The notes beneath the pieces are model-generated. The model had not been told where the DNA came from. It ran no database searches and saw only the letters and a program-made list of their open reading frames with translations. A stretch of 64,000 nucleotides of DNA, taken from positions 434,001-498,000 of the forward strand of contig WHUZ01000001.1 of the NCBI GenBank assembly GCA_015179045.1. The letters are read 5' to 3'. Of the stretch, positions 44,991 through 55,242 are shown piece by piece; positions within the stretch are counted from its first letter, which is position 1; every line of letters begins with the position of its first letter. The position numbers and the translations under genes were made by a program. Origin of the DNA: Kalaharituber pfeilii. Lineage: Eukaryota > Ascomycota > Pezizomycetes > Pezizales > Pezizaceae.

Positions 44991-46694
44991 GTGCATTATG
45001 CGATAGCCAGCGACGGCGTCGCAGTTGCATAAATGAGTGCGATATGAGCTACGCATGACTAGCGAGCATCGCTGGTCAAGTGTCTTTTTAACCTGGCGGA
45101 CGGTAACTCTCTGCGTTTACCAGACCCGTTACAAGGGGTGTCTTTGGTGGAATGTGCTGTGAAACCATTGCTGCATAGGACAGCAGAGGTGGTGTTTCTG
45201 GTTCAATTTGTGTTGCCCTTCCTGGAATATCCTCTTTATGTTTTTGTGTGCAGATCTTTGCAAGTCTTTCCCCCCACCCTCTTTGCGAGACCATTGATAA
45301 ATATCTGCGCATCTTCGATTTTTGAAAGGAATTCATCAGCCGGCTCGAAGTTTGGTCTTGTCATTTGGTCTCCTATACATTCGGTAATGTGTACAATGAC
45401 AACATACTCGAGCTTTAGAATTTCAAGACGGGCAGGAGCTATGGCACCTGCACCTGCATTCTTCGGTGCTGGGCTACCCAGTACCATGAATCTATGAACT
45501 TGTCCGATCCATGGTGGGAGTGCCAAGAAGTCTGGAGTTGTGCTGGCAACGGGTGGAGAACTGAAAAATTCCTCAAAATTCATCCCGAAGGGGATCCTGA
45601 GGAGTTGGGTATTTTGGAATAAAATTTAGATTGAAAGATTCAGCGCACTGAGAGCTTTTGATCTACCTCCATTGCAAACCCTCCTGTGCTATTTATCCAT
45701 CTTGGACATTGTTGTACTGCACCCACCATGCACTTCAATCTTTTGATTGAGGTTGTCAATAACTCTTCATTTGCGCATCCCCAGATCCTCAAGAATTCCT
45801 TGCCATTTCCTCCATATCATCTTCTGATCCGGTTATAGCCCCTTCCAGATCCGTTTCAATGCCCTTGCGAATATAATGCATTATTGAGCTTTGGGCATCC
45901 AGTGCATCCTTGATCTCTTTATCACGTACTCCAGCGCTTTATCTGTTAATGGTAGCCATAATGATACACTTTTACAAAATTATTTCATAAGCTTTAATTT
46001 GATTATTCTCAGTCCATGCATCCAGAAAGCTGCGAATATCTCCGAAACGTTCATTTCCTCAATTATTGCTACAAGCTCACATGCAGCTAGAGTTCTCTAA
46101 TGAGTGCTTCCTCAACCAGCTTGGATGGTCGGCCTCTTCTATTTATATTCTCCATAATATAGAAACCTTCCCAGAATTAATTACGGGTTCTCTCCGCAAC
46201 GCAGATATATCAATTTTGATGAATACATGTTTAGGTAAATGTCCTTATAGTATCGTGGGTCCCTTGAACTAGGCTCCATACAGAGTCTGGCACGAGAACA
46301 GCCCCATACAAAAATATTCGATACCATATAGGTCGTAACGATTTGCATACCAGTAATGCTGGCACTCTCCCGCCAGACCGGATACAGGTAAATCTCACTG
46401 GACATGGCTCTTGTACAGTATATACGAGGAATTAATCATAAACAATATTGACTGCGCGGATTCTGAATCTGAAAAAAAAAAAAAAAAAAAAAAAAAAAAA
46501 CATTCATGGCATCTACAGTTCTATCACCTCTATACCTTGTGAAATAACTCCCACCAGTGCTCACCAGCAAATACCAACTCTCCACCGATCATGCAATAGT
46601 GGCAATGGTACTGCTAGGGGAGACTAAAAGTTGATGGCGATGCGTCCAAGTGGCAGCCACCTAGTCCCGCAACCAGGCAGCCACCGTTTTTCGG
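44991..46694. other. decayed coding relic, minus strand
   Basis: Minus-strand segments at 45236-45583 (ending GKTCKDLHTKT) and 45088-45336 (SYAAMVSQHIPPKTP) overlap in different frames and look like one broken protein. Near 46160 the minus strand reads MENINRRGRPSKLVEEAL, an AT-hook-like start. A LINE ORF1 origin is possible. A 30-base A-run sits at 46471-46500. Confidence 0.3.
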
Positions 46695-46742
46695 CCACGT
46701 AATCCCGCATACAGGTCGATCCTATGATAGGGAGAAGGGCAA
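46695..46742 (-). mobile_element. family A variant hairpin without long tail
   Basis: Minus strand CCCTATCATAGG...GTATGCGGGATTACGTGG: same 3' end as family A with a variant loop. Only five T remain as tail. Confidence 0.5.
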
Positions 46743-47420
46743 GCACAACGGAGAGGTTTTGGGTTCTGCATAAGATCCTCCTGTTGGACGTGAACATCGT
46801 ACTCCATACTCTGCTCTACCTGGATATTGCGCATAACTGAATTTCTCGCAGACGTGACCGCAGCTGATGTCGCATTATGCCGGCCATGTTTAGGACATAT
46901 TAAGGGTATTCAAATTACACTCTATCGCAATGTTATTTCTGTATTGAAATCAGATGAAAAGCTGAATGAAGGATCCACGCGAACAAATTATCAGCAGCTT
47001 CAAGTTAGTCACATGCATATGCCAAGCCCATTGGACTCGAGTGTGTATTCGAGTACAGAGCCCGCTGTTAAGGCCCCCTACATGGGTATGGCTTACATTG
47101 CATGATATAGATCGACATCTATCCTGTAAGTCGCGGGGCACATTCCTACCAAGTATAAGTCAGTATGAAACCAGAAATGCCTTCATAATATACGGTTGGC
47201 GGCAACGGTATATATTATGCTGACCCCTCAAAACACCGCAAACGTCTTTCATTTTTTGGTACCGCGCAGTCACCCTGTGGACGAGGCTAGCAGTCACCCA
47301 CCACGCTTTCCTTTTACCTTCAAACGACGTCTCGTTCCAATTCTCATTCCAGGGTAATTAGGAAACCAATAAAAATCGCAAGAGCTCGAGGCGCATAGGA
47401 ACCTTGGATTAAGTGCAATT
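46743..47420. other. upstream region of the membrane-protein gene
   Basis: No gene. The last 100 bp may hold its promoter; no clear TATA box. Confidence 0.35.
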
Positions 47421-49542
47421 ATGGCTGCGAGCGTCCCCGACAAAACAGACATCCCGGCTACCGGTCCGTCCACTACGCGAAAGGGCAAGGCACCAGCTTC
47501 CTGGCCCACAGTGGTCACCAGCAACCTCAGTACTTCAACAATGGCTCAACAAGCCGATGACTGGGACCTAGATACGGTCTCCGAAGCAGGCATTCTCACT
47601 CCCCAAACTGGTGCCTCAACCCCAACTAGGAATGCTCTAGAGTTTGCGCTAGCTGGTATTGCACAAATGGGCAGTCGCAGCGATGAAACCAGCCCAATAA
47701 GCCCAGAGCTCACACAAATATACACAGGTTGCGATGAGGAAAGTATGATACTGAAGGTCAATTTTGTGCCGAAATCCTCTAGAGATGTGATCTATGCATG
47801 GTGTTTCCGTGTTGCCGAGGATAAAATTTGCCAGAGCCCAGTGTTGAAATCCGCTCTGCAGGGATGGACTGGAACCAAGGATGTGGGCATTTTGCGCACT
47901 ACGTGTCGAAAAGCTCCCATTGAAAACAGTCCTGGGATAGAAGTGAAAGTTCTTACGCTCACTTGCCCTATCCCATTCTCGGCATCCACAAGCGAAAAGG
48001 ATCGGGAGGACCTTCATCAACAAGTTGATGCTGTCCGTGACATTCTAATGGCATTGCATGGGAGGAGAGAACAAATTCCTGCCACATACAGTTTGCCCGA
48101 AGTCGAGTACCGTGTGATGTGGGCCCACTGGTTCCAATGGGTTGAATCAATCTTGACGCAAATTCGGCTGTGGCTTATAGCACTCGAACCGACGATCACA
48201 GAACAGCTAATGGAGCAGAGAATGGAGCACAAGGAAGTGAAGTCACTGCTCAACATATCTTTCATTCTAGGCGACATGCCAGCCTTTGAATATTTTTCTC
48301 GACGGTATATATTAACAATGATACCACGCTCAGCTACCTCAGCACCATCTTCCTTTCCCACACTTAATGTGTACGATTTTGTTGTTCCGATCATGGAAAT
48401 TCAAGGTTAGTCCCTCCACCAAACTCCACGCGGGCTACTTGCATGTTGCATAACTCAGGCTAAGCCATTGCCGCATTGCGTGTGTTGCAGATCACATTAT
48501 AAGCACGATAGAAGATGCTAGAGGGAAACTGAGAAAGCTGGTTAAGTCGATCGTGTTCTATCTCGTGAAGTCCAAGAGTGTGAGAACAGACCACCCTGCA
48601 CTGGATATGAAGGGCTTCGTATTGGACTGGGACAGCTTAAAGTCTCGTTGTTCCCTCATTATGCTCGGCATCTTGCTCCAGAACCTCGATGCTGAGTTCG
48701 GTCATGCTGGTCCCTGCATCACTAGTCCGAGTTCGACCACAGAAAGTGCACGATTGTGGAGCACACCATGTAACTTTTGCGATGGGATGCCTTGGTGTCT
48801 TGCGGCTAATGACTCATTATTTCAAATTTTCGAAATATTTCAGAGGGTTGTCGACAGTGTGCACAAGATCTATGAACAGCGCTGCTTGCACCAGCCTTCC
48901 TGCACTTTGTTCCTTCAAAACATTCAACAGACACTATTCACAATTGAAAGTGAAATTGAGGGGTTCAAACTCCTGATCTCACAGAAGCAGATAGATCGCA
49001 TTCTTCGCCCATGTATCCAGAGCAATCTGGTAAAGAGGCAAAACCTTGTAGAACGGCTTGAGGGGCAGGCGCAGAAATTGGACTTTTCGGCAGCATCAAA
49101 AAGACTGGAGTTCTGGGGTCTGAGTGGCTACTTGCGACGAACCTGGGATCTTCCGCAGCGTTCAATGGAGGTAGAAAGGGATTTCATGAACGGATGTCCT
49201 CGTACACAGCCTGAAGAGACGGGTTCCCAAGCCGAATATTCAAGTAATTCTGCAAGCCCGTCCGCTAAGGCAATGCAAAGCCCGAAGAATAATAGTTTGG
49301 GCACGAGAACGATGAACGGAGCTTCGCATCCTAGATCAAAGTGGCCTTGGTATCTATTGGCGATTTTGCTTGTTGTCGTCCTGCCCCTTCTTTTGATGGG
49401 GTTTGAGACTGAACAAAGAAAGTTTGAAACTGAACAAAGGAAGTTCGAAACTGAGCCAACAAGATTTGATTCTGAACAAAGTAAGTTTGAGACTGAACGA
49501 ATGAGGTTTGAGACTGAACAAAGGAAGTTGGAGACTGAATGA
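47421..49542 (+). CDS. membrane protein with heptad-repeat array, ends at an in-frame TGA
   Basis: Exon 1 (47421-48405) and exon 2 (from 48491) join across an 85-nt intron (GTTAGT..TTGCAG) in phase 1, giving 678 residues to the TGA at 49540. The N-terminus is Ser/Thr/Pro-rich; the middle is helical with many leucines and cysteines (GVLDW-type WDSLKSRCSLIMLGIL). A hydrophobic span (LLAILLVVVLPLLLMGF) near 49350-49404 is a likely transmembrane helix. It is followed by a 7-residue repeat FETEQRK (24 units in DNA), which would form a charged coiled coil. The frame is open again after the TGA and ends in a second hydrophobic span, so the ancestral protein probably continued. Family unknown; no enzyme motif seen. 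The stop arises where a sister unit has CGA. Confidence 0.7.
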
Positions 49543-49905
49543 ATGAGGTTCGAGACTGAACAAAGGAAGTTTGAGACTGAACAAACAATGTTCGAGACTG
49601 AACAAAGGAAGTTCGAGACTGAACAAAGGAAGTTTGAGACTGAACGAACAACGTTCGATACTGAACAAAGGAAGTTTGAGACTGAAAAAAGGAAGTTTGA
49701 GACTGAACGAACAACAGTTGAGACTGAACAAAGGAAGTTCAAGACTGAACGAACAATGTTTGAGACTGAACAAAGGAAGTTTGAGACTGAACGAACGAGG
49801 TTCGACACTGAACGAAGGAAGTTTGAGACTGAACAAAAGAGGTTCGAGACTGAACAAAGGAAGTTTGAGACTGAACGCAAGAGGTTCGAGACTGAACAAA
49901 AGAAG
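49402..49905 (+). repeat. 21-bp minisatellite encoding a heptad repeat, 24 units
   Basis: The unit is close to AAGTTTGAGACTGAACAAAG; the array is exactly 504 bp. Units vary mainly at the last two codons (CAA or CGA, then AAG or ATG). The frame is kept throughout except for one CGA-to-TGA change at 49540. The minus strand is also open, a by-product of the repeat. Confidence 0.95.
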
Positions 49906-50007
49906 GCAATGAGGGATGTAAAGAAGATGGAAAAGCTATATTACTGTATTGTCATTCTGTTGTTGATTTTCCTCTCCTCCTGTATGCTATCTCGTCATAA
50001 CCCATAG
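49543..50007 (+). pseudogene. in-frame continuation of the repeat protein, second membrane span
   Basis: Same frame as the upstream CDS immediately after the TGA. It holds 17 more heptads, then MRDVKKMEKLYYC and a hydrophobic span IVILLLIFLSSCML. The last residues (SRHNP) and the TAG stop come from a family B retroposon. It could be read by stop-codon readthrough, or be a dead tail. Confidence 0.65.
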
Positions 50008-50034
50008 GGCGGCACATGAGTAATGATAAAAAAA
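49989..50034 (+). mobile_element. family B hairpin mini-retroposon supplying a stop codon
   Basis: CTCGTCATAACCCATAGG...CATGAGTAATGATA plus A-run. The hairpin base pairs CTCGT with ATGAG (one G-T wobble). No target duplication found. Confidence 0.7.
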
Positions 50035-50870
50035 TGAAGAAAGGTAGTCTGGTTGCTAGAAAAAAAGGCTATGTGAGCTTAACCGCATCAGGAAAGCTCG
50101 CTAACCTACTAGAGAAATATAATATTGGCACCTTCAGACTGGCACTTGCTGGCGTCTCATACCCGTAGTATGTAGGTTATTGCTTTAGATTACCGTACCT
50201 TTACCTCTCGGTGCTTGCAAACCACAGTACATAGAACTGTCACCAATCTCCATTCCAGCCCTCCATTTGGACAAGATGCGAGGCATGGAGGAGAAGGTGG
50301 CCAGGAGGACGGGATGTAATCAGGACCCGCTGGTGGCACTATTGAGATAGATAGAAAGGTGAGACTGGGACGTTTGTGGTCTGCTTATGTTGTTTTCTTT
50401 ATGGCTCCGCTTGTTTTAGCTTCACTATTATTTCCCTCATCCCCTACGTTAATGATGTAGGGGAAAAAAAAGAGAAAAAAATTTTTTCACCCCCCGCTCG
50501 GATATATAGAGCACTGCAACAAGGGTTAGAGAAGAAAAGAGGAATCCTGAGGGAACGAAGCCAAGTGTGAGGGATTTGGTGACGTAATTAGTTGCACCTA
50601 AACTTGACCTGCGTATATATGCCAATGATAGGCTGGTAACGTTATCTGACCCAAGGGAAAAAAAACATGCAAATTGCTACAATGCCACCTGCCACTCCTG
50701 ACTTTGCTATACATAATCCTCCCTGATGCTACCGCCTTGGCACTTTAGTATGGCTGATTACGCTTGTGAGGCCACCTTCGAACCATATTAAATGCGAGTA
50801 ATGATATTAAAAAAAAAAAAAAAAAAAAAAAAAGAACCATAATAAGGCTATGGTGTCTGCACTCCGCTTT
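50035..50870. other. gene-free stretch with LINE-related remnant
   Basis: 50262-50345 (GGAGAAGGTGGCCAGGAGG...GGACCCGCTGGTGG) resembles the coding end of the family B LINE at 25600 and 51480. An A-run of about 25 lies at 50809-50833 after a GCGAGTAATGATA motif, marking another family B 3' end. Confidence 0.5.
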
Positions 50871-50924
50871 TCAAACTCTATTGCTGAATGCTCATGAGAC
50901 AACTAAACCGAGCCATATTGAGGG

Positions 50925-51076
50925 CATGTGAATGTGAATTTATAGCACTGCAAGGTACCATCTTTGTCCTTCCTCTGCAGCTGGGGCCGCTCCAGCTCGG
51001 TGCACCTAAACACCACTCGTGCTCGTGCCGATCTTCTTCCGCCACATGGTGCCCCCTTTCCCAGTCCGCAGCCATG
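50925..51076 (-). mobile_element. LINE RNase H C-terminal remnant
   Basis: Minus strand MAADWERGHHVAEEDRHE and ELERPQLQRKDKDG parallel AADWERRSDVRRE and ELERPQKKNKDG of the LINE at 60846, so this is a decayed copy of that family. Confidence 0.6.
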
Positions 51077-51077
51077 T

Positions 51078-51142
51078 GTAGGTTTTTTTTTATATATATA
51101 TATCATTACTCGCGTGCCGCCCTGTGGGCTATGGCGGGGTAG
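51078..51142 (-). mobile_element. family B hairpin mini-retroposon
   Basis: T-run with TA repeats, then ATCATTACTCGCGTGCCGCC and the rest of the reverse-complement hairpin. Target duplication not clear. Confidence 0.65.
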
Positions 51143-51416
51143 AGCCACAGGCGGGAGCCCCTTTGATGACTAATCCATTTGTACGAGGCTTGGCATGTAA
51201 CATCTGGTAGAATTCCTAACAAAGTAAAAAAGCTTTGAACCTTATTAGTTTCACAATGAATAAAGTTTTCGCCATGAAAAAATCATAGAGTGATAAAGCG
51301 TCTCTTTCGCTGCTTCCTCCTCCTTCTTCACTCACCATTCAAGCCCACTCCCCCACCGACTAACGGGATCAAGATCCAGCATACAAGTAGCAAACCTCAG
51401 ACTTCACGATGCGCTT

Positions 51417-51723
51417 GTGCGGAGAGGCGGAGGAGACCACCAGACATCTACTGGAGGGGTGTAGAGTGTGGCAGAAGAAATGGCCAGGGGGGATGGCAGC
51501 AATAAGAAAGCCCCCAAAGCGCAGGAAAGGAGAAGGTGACCCACTACAGGGGCTGATGGAGATGATGGAAGAGGACGGAGAACCTTAGCCACATTTTAGT
51601 TTGACAGTATTTTATTCTCTTTATTTCATTTTGCTTTTTGCTCCCATCTATTACATGTACTTAACACATCGCCATAGCCCACAGGGCGGCAAGCGATAAA
51701 TGATATAAAAAAAAAAAAGAAAA
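51417..51723 (+). mobile_element. 5'-truncated family B LINE inserted at a start codon
   Basis: 307 bp. It encodes a Cys/His knuckle (CLCGEAEETTRHLLEGC) and the last residues of the LINE ORF, then the 3' untranslated region, the ATCGC/GCGAT hairpin and A-tail. A perfect 13-bp duplication TCACGATGCGCTT lies at 51404-51416 and 51724-51736. Confidence 0.9.
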
Positions 51724-51728
51724 TCACG

Positions 51729-52431
51729 ATGCGCTTCCCAATTTCTGCCACGTTGATTTCTCTAGCTCTTGCGCTTTTGGGACTCGCTGCCCCCGCCGTT
51801 AGCCCTGCTGAGATCGAGATTTCACAGCGTTCACCCAGGGTGGCCTGCGAGTAATGATTAAAAAAAAAAAAAAAAAAAAAAAAACGCCAACTTGAAAACC
51901 AAACTTGGGTTAGGATGGCAAAATCACCCTAATCAAAGAGATTGGCACTCTCGTTCCAGTAAGTCCCAATTCGACATTACGAAGAACAAATGGTGGACTG
52001 ATATTTACTGATTACTTCAGGGACGAGCTGAAGATGGCAATCCACATGCTCTCTCCAAGAGGACTCTAGGTAGGCTCTTCATTTGCCCTGGATTGTAAGT
52101 CTTGTAACACCTCTGCTCCATACTTGCTGCTTCCGAGAGCTGATAGCTAAGAAGTCATACATAGTATAAAACAGTAACTGGAGCTCTGATCAAGGGGTCG
52201 GCTGCACATACGTTCGTTCTTGGCTATAACCAATGCATTGTCCTCAGCGATTACTGCCACTGGTCCATCAGCTCTGTTGGACCTGATGCAGGTTTGTCAC
52301 TACTTCCAATTAAATTGTTCTAGCAGACTTGATGTTCTAACACAGGCACTGTGCAGGCACTTGGTGCGTCCTCCACCTGTCAACAGATTGCAGCTGGGGC
52401 GGATCTGACGGGTTCTCCAATCCTGGTATGA
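51729..52431 (+). pseudogene. small secreted-protein gene interrupted by retroposons
   Basis: The ATG at 51729 opens a signal peptide (MRFPISATLISLALALLGLA, then APAVSPAE). Later exons fit together in phase: 51914-51958 (DGKITLIKEIGTLVP), 52021-52069 (GRAEDGNPHALSKRTL, with a Kex2-like KR), 52184-52291 (LIKGSAAHTFVLGYNQC, then LSDYCHW) and 52346-52431 (GTVQALGASSTCQQIAA, stop TGA). Introns are 62, 114 and 54 nt with GTAAGT, GTAGGC and GTTTGT donors. Three cysteines lie in the C-terminal half. A family B insert at 51836-51884 destroys the end of exon 1 or its donor site, and a LINE fragment separates the ATG from its old promoter. The product was probably a secreted pro-peptide-type protein of about 130 residues. 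Function unknown. Confidence 0.55.
51836..51884 (+). mobile_element. family B mini-retroposon in the secreted-protein gene
   Basis: CCCAGGGTGGCCTGCGAGTAATGATT and a run of about 25 A. It lies at the exon 1 boundary. The 5' stem arm is missing and no clear duplication is seen. Confidence 0.65.
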
Positions 52432-53026
52432 GCCAGCTCACCAGCTACTGGGAACCATGGAACGACAACACTGGGTCTATTAAATGCTGGTGGTAGATTG
52501 ATGATTGAGATAGCTTCATAATAGATAAAAATAAGAAAGAGGCTTAACAATAGAAATTGATAGACTAATATTTATACTTACTACAATAATATTAATACAA
52601 TTGGCCTATATATAATAAAAACTAGTTTAGTAAAGAGCTAATGATTGCTTATAACCTTTTATTATATATAGACTAGTTATAATATATATATTTAATCTTA
52701 GTTAGGTTTGGAAGTACTACTGTCTCTAATAACTATATATACTAGTATAGTAAAGAGCTAATAATTACGTATAATATTGGGTCATTGCAGTGCCTTTTTT
52801 GTGCTATCACAAGATGATTACAGGTAGTTTGCTGATGTAGTAGTAATTTCGAGATCCAGGTTTTGGTATATACAGTATGTTCTCCCCACTGGGGGGAAAC
52901 TTCCCATTCGCGAACAGGCCAGTTCGTAACGAGTGTGTCTGTCGCGAATGGGAACAAGTTAATAGGTTGGCCTACTCATGAACATGCAGAGTTCATAAGG
53001 AATATAACTCACATACGAATACCGTA
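52432..53026. other. AT-rich gene-free stretch
   Basis: 52500-52780 is strongly AT-rich with a repeated segment TAGTAAAGAGCTAAT at 52630 and 52747. A 13-bp-arm hairpin lies at 52901-52954. Confidence 0.5.
52901..52954. repeat. inverted repeat, 13-bp perfect arms
   Basis: TTCCCATTCGCGA at 52901-52913 pairs with TCGCGAATGGGAA at 52942-52954, with a 28-bp loop containing AGTTCGTAACGAG. Confidence 0.65.
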
Positions 53027-53036
53027 TAGGTAGCAC

Positions 53037-53102
53037 GCCCTGCCATGGCGAACAGCTGCACGCGGGGTCACGTGACAAAAAAAAAAAAAAAAAAAGTATA
53101 TG
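53037..53102 (+). mobile_element. family A hairpin mini-retroposon
   Basis: Starts GCCCTGCCATGGCG, ends GCGGGGTCACGTGAC plus A-run. Duplication TAGGTAGCAC at 53027-53036 and 53103-53112. Confidence 0.88.
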
Positions 53103-53181
53103 TAGGTAGCACCATAGGCGCTATTTTTGCCGTAGCTAGCATGCAAGAAATGTCATTAGTATGTTTGCTATATTCTTGAGG

Positions 53182-53452
53182 CTTTCTTTATTTAGGCTCA
53201 TTAGGGATGGTTTTACGAGGGGACTGAGACTGATGGGACCATTTTCCTCCTCCTCCTTTTCCTTACTTCTCATTATAGACAGGACAGATTGTTTTCCTCA
53301 ACCCTTCCTTTCCTTTTTCTTATCTTACTTCTCATTACAGACGGGACGATTACGGGCGACGGAGATTCTTTCCTTGACTTTTCCTTTTATTCTGTACGTA
53401 TTTCATCTCGCCATAGCCCCTAGGGCGGCACGCGAGTAATGATATAAAAAAA
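53182..53452 (+). mobile_element. 271-bp family B retroposon
   Basis: Ends CTCGCCATAGCCCC...GCGAGTAATGATA plus A-run; pyrimidine-rich interior. Perfect 12-bp duplication ATATTCTTGAGG at 53170-53181 and 53453-53464. Confidence 0.85.
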
Positions 53453-53464
53453 ATATTCTTGAGG

Positions 53465-54594
53465 ATCAAAATGTGCTTTGCGCCTATACTAGTTATTGCC
53501 ATAAGTACATTTTCCTGGTGCGTAAAAGATTATACGAAACTACCAGATTTTTGTCAGGATCTTCTCTTGCTCTGTGTGAAATTTTGAATTGATATCTTTA
53601 CAGGCAGAGATATCCGAATCCTCCATTATCCCAGGTGTCATTCAGTATACCTGTTCTGGAGATGACAGCGACCTGCGTTAATGCCAAGCATGCTATTTTG
53701 GGTTGTATTGTGGCCATATTGGGTAGTCGGTGGACCCATGCCAGCACCAAGTAACCACCTTAAGGAGGTCACAACCAAAGCGGCGGTAATACCATACCAT
53801 GATCTCTTATCCGATTGAGACAATCTTTTTGCACCGACGAGATGCTGAGATGTCTGGAGAATGCCCTACAGTAGTTGAATGGAGTGGCGATGTCGGATGG
53901 GGCGGTCTAAGAACTCCAGGAAAATTTGAGGCTCTGCAAACAGGTCAAGTGAGAAATATTAATATCACACAATGCCATTGTTCAGTCAATTAGACCTCTT
54001 CCCTTTGGGTTCTTGGCCGGAGCAGAATCGGCTCCCGGGGGAAAAAGTTCAAACTAATTCGATAACTGACAACTAATGATTACTGCAGCGAAATCCCCTC
54101 CAGTATCACGAATTATCCCTATTACCATCTTTTCGAGATCCTCAACAGTAGGAGCCCCGCCTGTGGGACACCACCAGAAGAAAACGGAGAAACGATGTAG
54201 TGAAATCAGGAAGGAATAAAACCAAAACAAAGGAAACTGAGCCGCCAAAAAACCAGATCCCAGTTCCAAATTAAAGTCCAATTATACCGTTCCTTTTTGT
54301 ATATCCCTCCAGAACAAGTGAAATATGAACAGAAAAGTCTAAGATCATGAAATGAAGAATAGAAAAATGGGAGTCCATTGCGGACTATGTGGTTGTCTGT
54401 ATCCAAATATTGCCCTTCATCTTGAGAACATTATTTCCGATTGTGTAATTACGCAATTGTGCATTTGCAGTTGAGCAGTCTGTTGTTGGTAGCTTGTCAT
54501 AACCTATCATTCTAAAGTCAATATTACTTTTCGAAAACTTGTCTGGATTGATCAATTGATTCCAACTTACCACCCGCAACCTCAGATCGTGTTT
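53465..54594. other. gene-free stretch
   Basis: Only short unconvincing ORFs on both strands. Confidence 0.4.
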
Positions 54595-55242
54595 TTAGTA
54601 GATAATTTTAAGGATGAGATCCACAACCCATGGGGTAACAATTCCCAACACCTTACCAGCTGCCCAGCTGCCAATGATGTTCTTCAAGACCTTCTTCAAA
54701 GCACCCTTAATCTTGTTACCGAGCCAGTTCCTGTGGGCTTTGGTGATTTGTTTCAGGGTCTTGGCCTTGCTCTTCAGGTACTTGGTGATAGACCTCCGCA
54801 GAGTACCACCAAGCGCATTCCAGACCTTCTTGGCGAGGGACGTCTTGCTGATCTTCTTGAGGAGGATCTTAACAAGTTTGTCAACAATCCCACGTCTCTC
54901 AATGGAGTCACGGCGCTCCAGCGCAACATCATCATCGTCATCCTCTTCTGGGAGGTCAGCAAGGCTACGGAGGAAAGCCTCATCCTCAGGGTCAGCGAGC
55001 TTCACAACATCGTTCTCATCCTCTGGGATCTCAGGGACATCTTTATCGTCATCATCGACTGGGGCCACAGAGGTCAAAACAGGCTCTGGTGCTGCAGCAG
55101 GAGCTGGAACGGCCTCCCGTTTGGTGAGAGTCGAGTCTGCGACCTGAACATCGCGGGCATCGAGCTCGGCTGCCGGGATGACAAAGGCGTTCACAGCGAT
55201 GGCAGAGAAAGTAAGAGCGAGGAAGGCAGTGGTGAACTTCAT
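54595..55242 (-). CDS. secreted precursor of a strongly cationic C-terminal peptide or domain
   Basis: A single 215-residue ORF. Residues 1-19 (MKFTTAFLALTFSAIAVNA) form a signal peptide. The pro-region holds a KREA site at 41-44 (Kex2 then dipeptidyl-aminopeptidase pattern, as in alpha-factor precursors). It also has very acidic runs (DDDDK at 63-67; EEDDDDD at 99-105) and two Arg-Arg sites at 110-111 and 116-117. The rest (118-215, about 98 residues) has roughly 20 Lys, 3 Arg and only 2 Asp, no Cys, and alternating hydrophobic and Lys positions (KLVKILLKK; IKGALKKVLKNII), ending in a hydrophobic segment. This acidic-pro, cationic-mature layout is typical of membrane-active or antimicrobial peptide precursors, and Candida candidalysin is also Kex2-processed. 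No homology is claimed; the activity is inference. It stands alone, with no obvious partner genes. Confidence 0.8.
   Translation of the reverse strand: MKFTTAFLALTFSAIAVNAFVIPAAELDARDVQVADSTLTKREAVPAPAAAPEPVLTSVAPVDDDDKDVPEIPEDENDVVKLADPEDEAFLRSLADLPEEDDDDDVALERRDSIERRGIVDKLVKILLKKISKTSLAKKVWNALGGTLRRSITKYLKSKAKTLKQITKAHRNWLGNKIKGALKKVLKNIIGSWAAGKVLGIVTPWVVDLILKIIY

Noticed and set aside
49128..49899. Two long minus-strand ORFs of about 180 and 250 codons with serine/phenylalanine repeats
   Set aside because: They are the reverse reading of the 21-bp minisatellite, whose unit lacks stops in several frames. The plus frame has the membrane spans and the spliced upstream exon.
54614..55147. 177-codon plus ORF opposite the cationic precursor gene
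   Set aside because: Ser/Thr-rich antisense shadow without start context; the minus frame has a signal peptide and processing sites.
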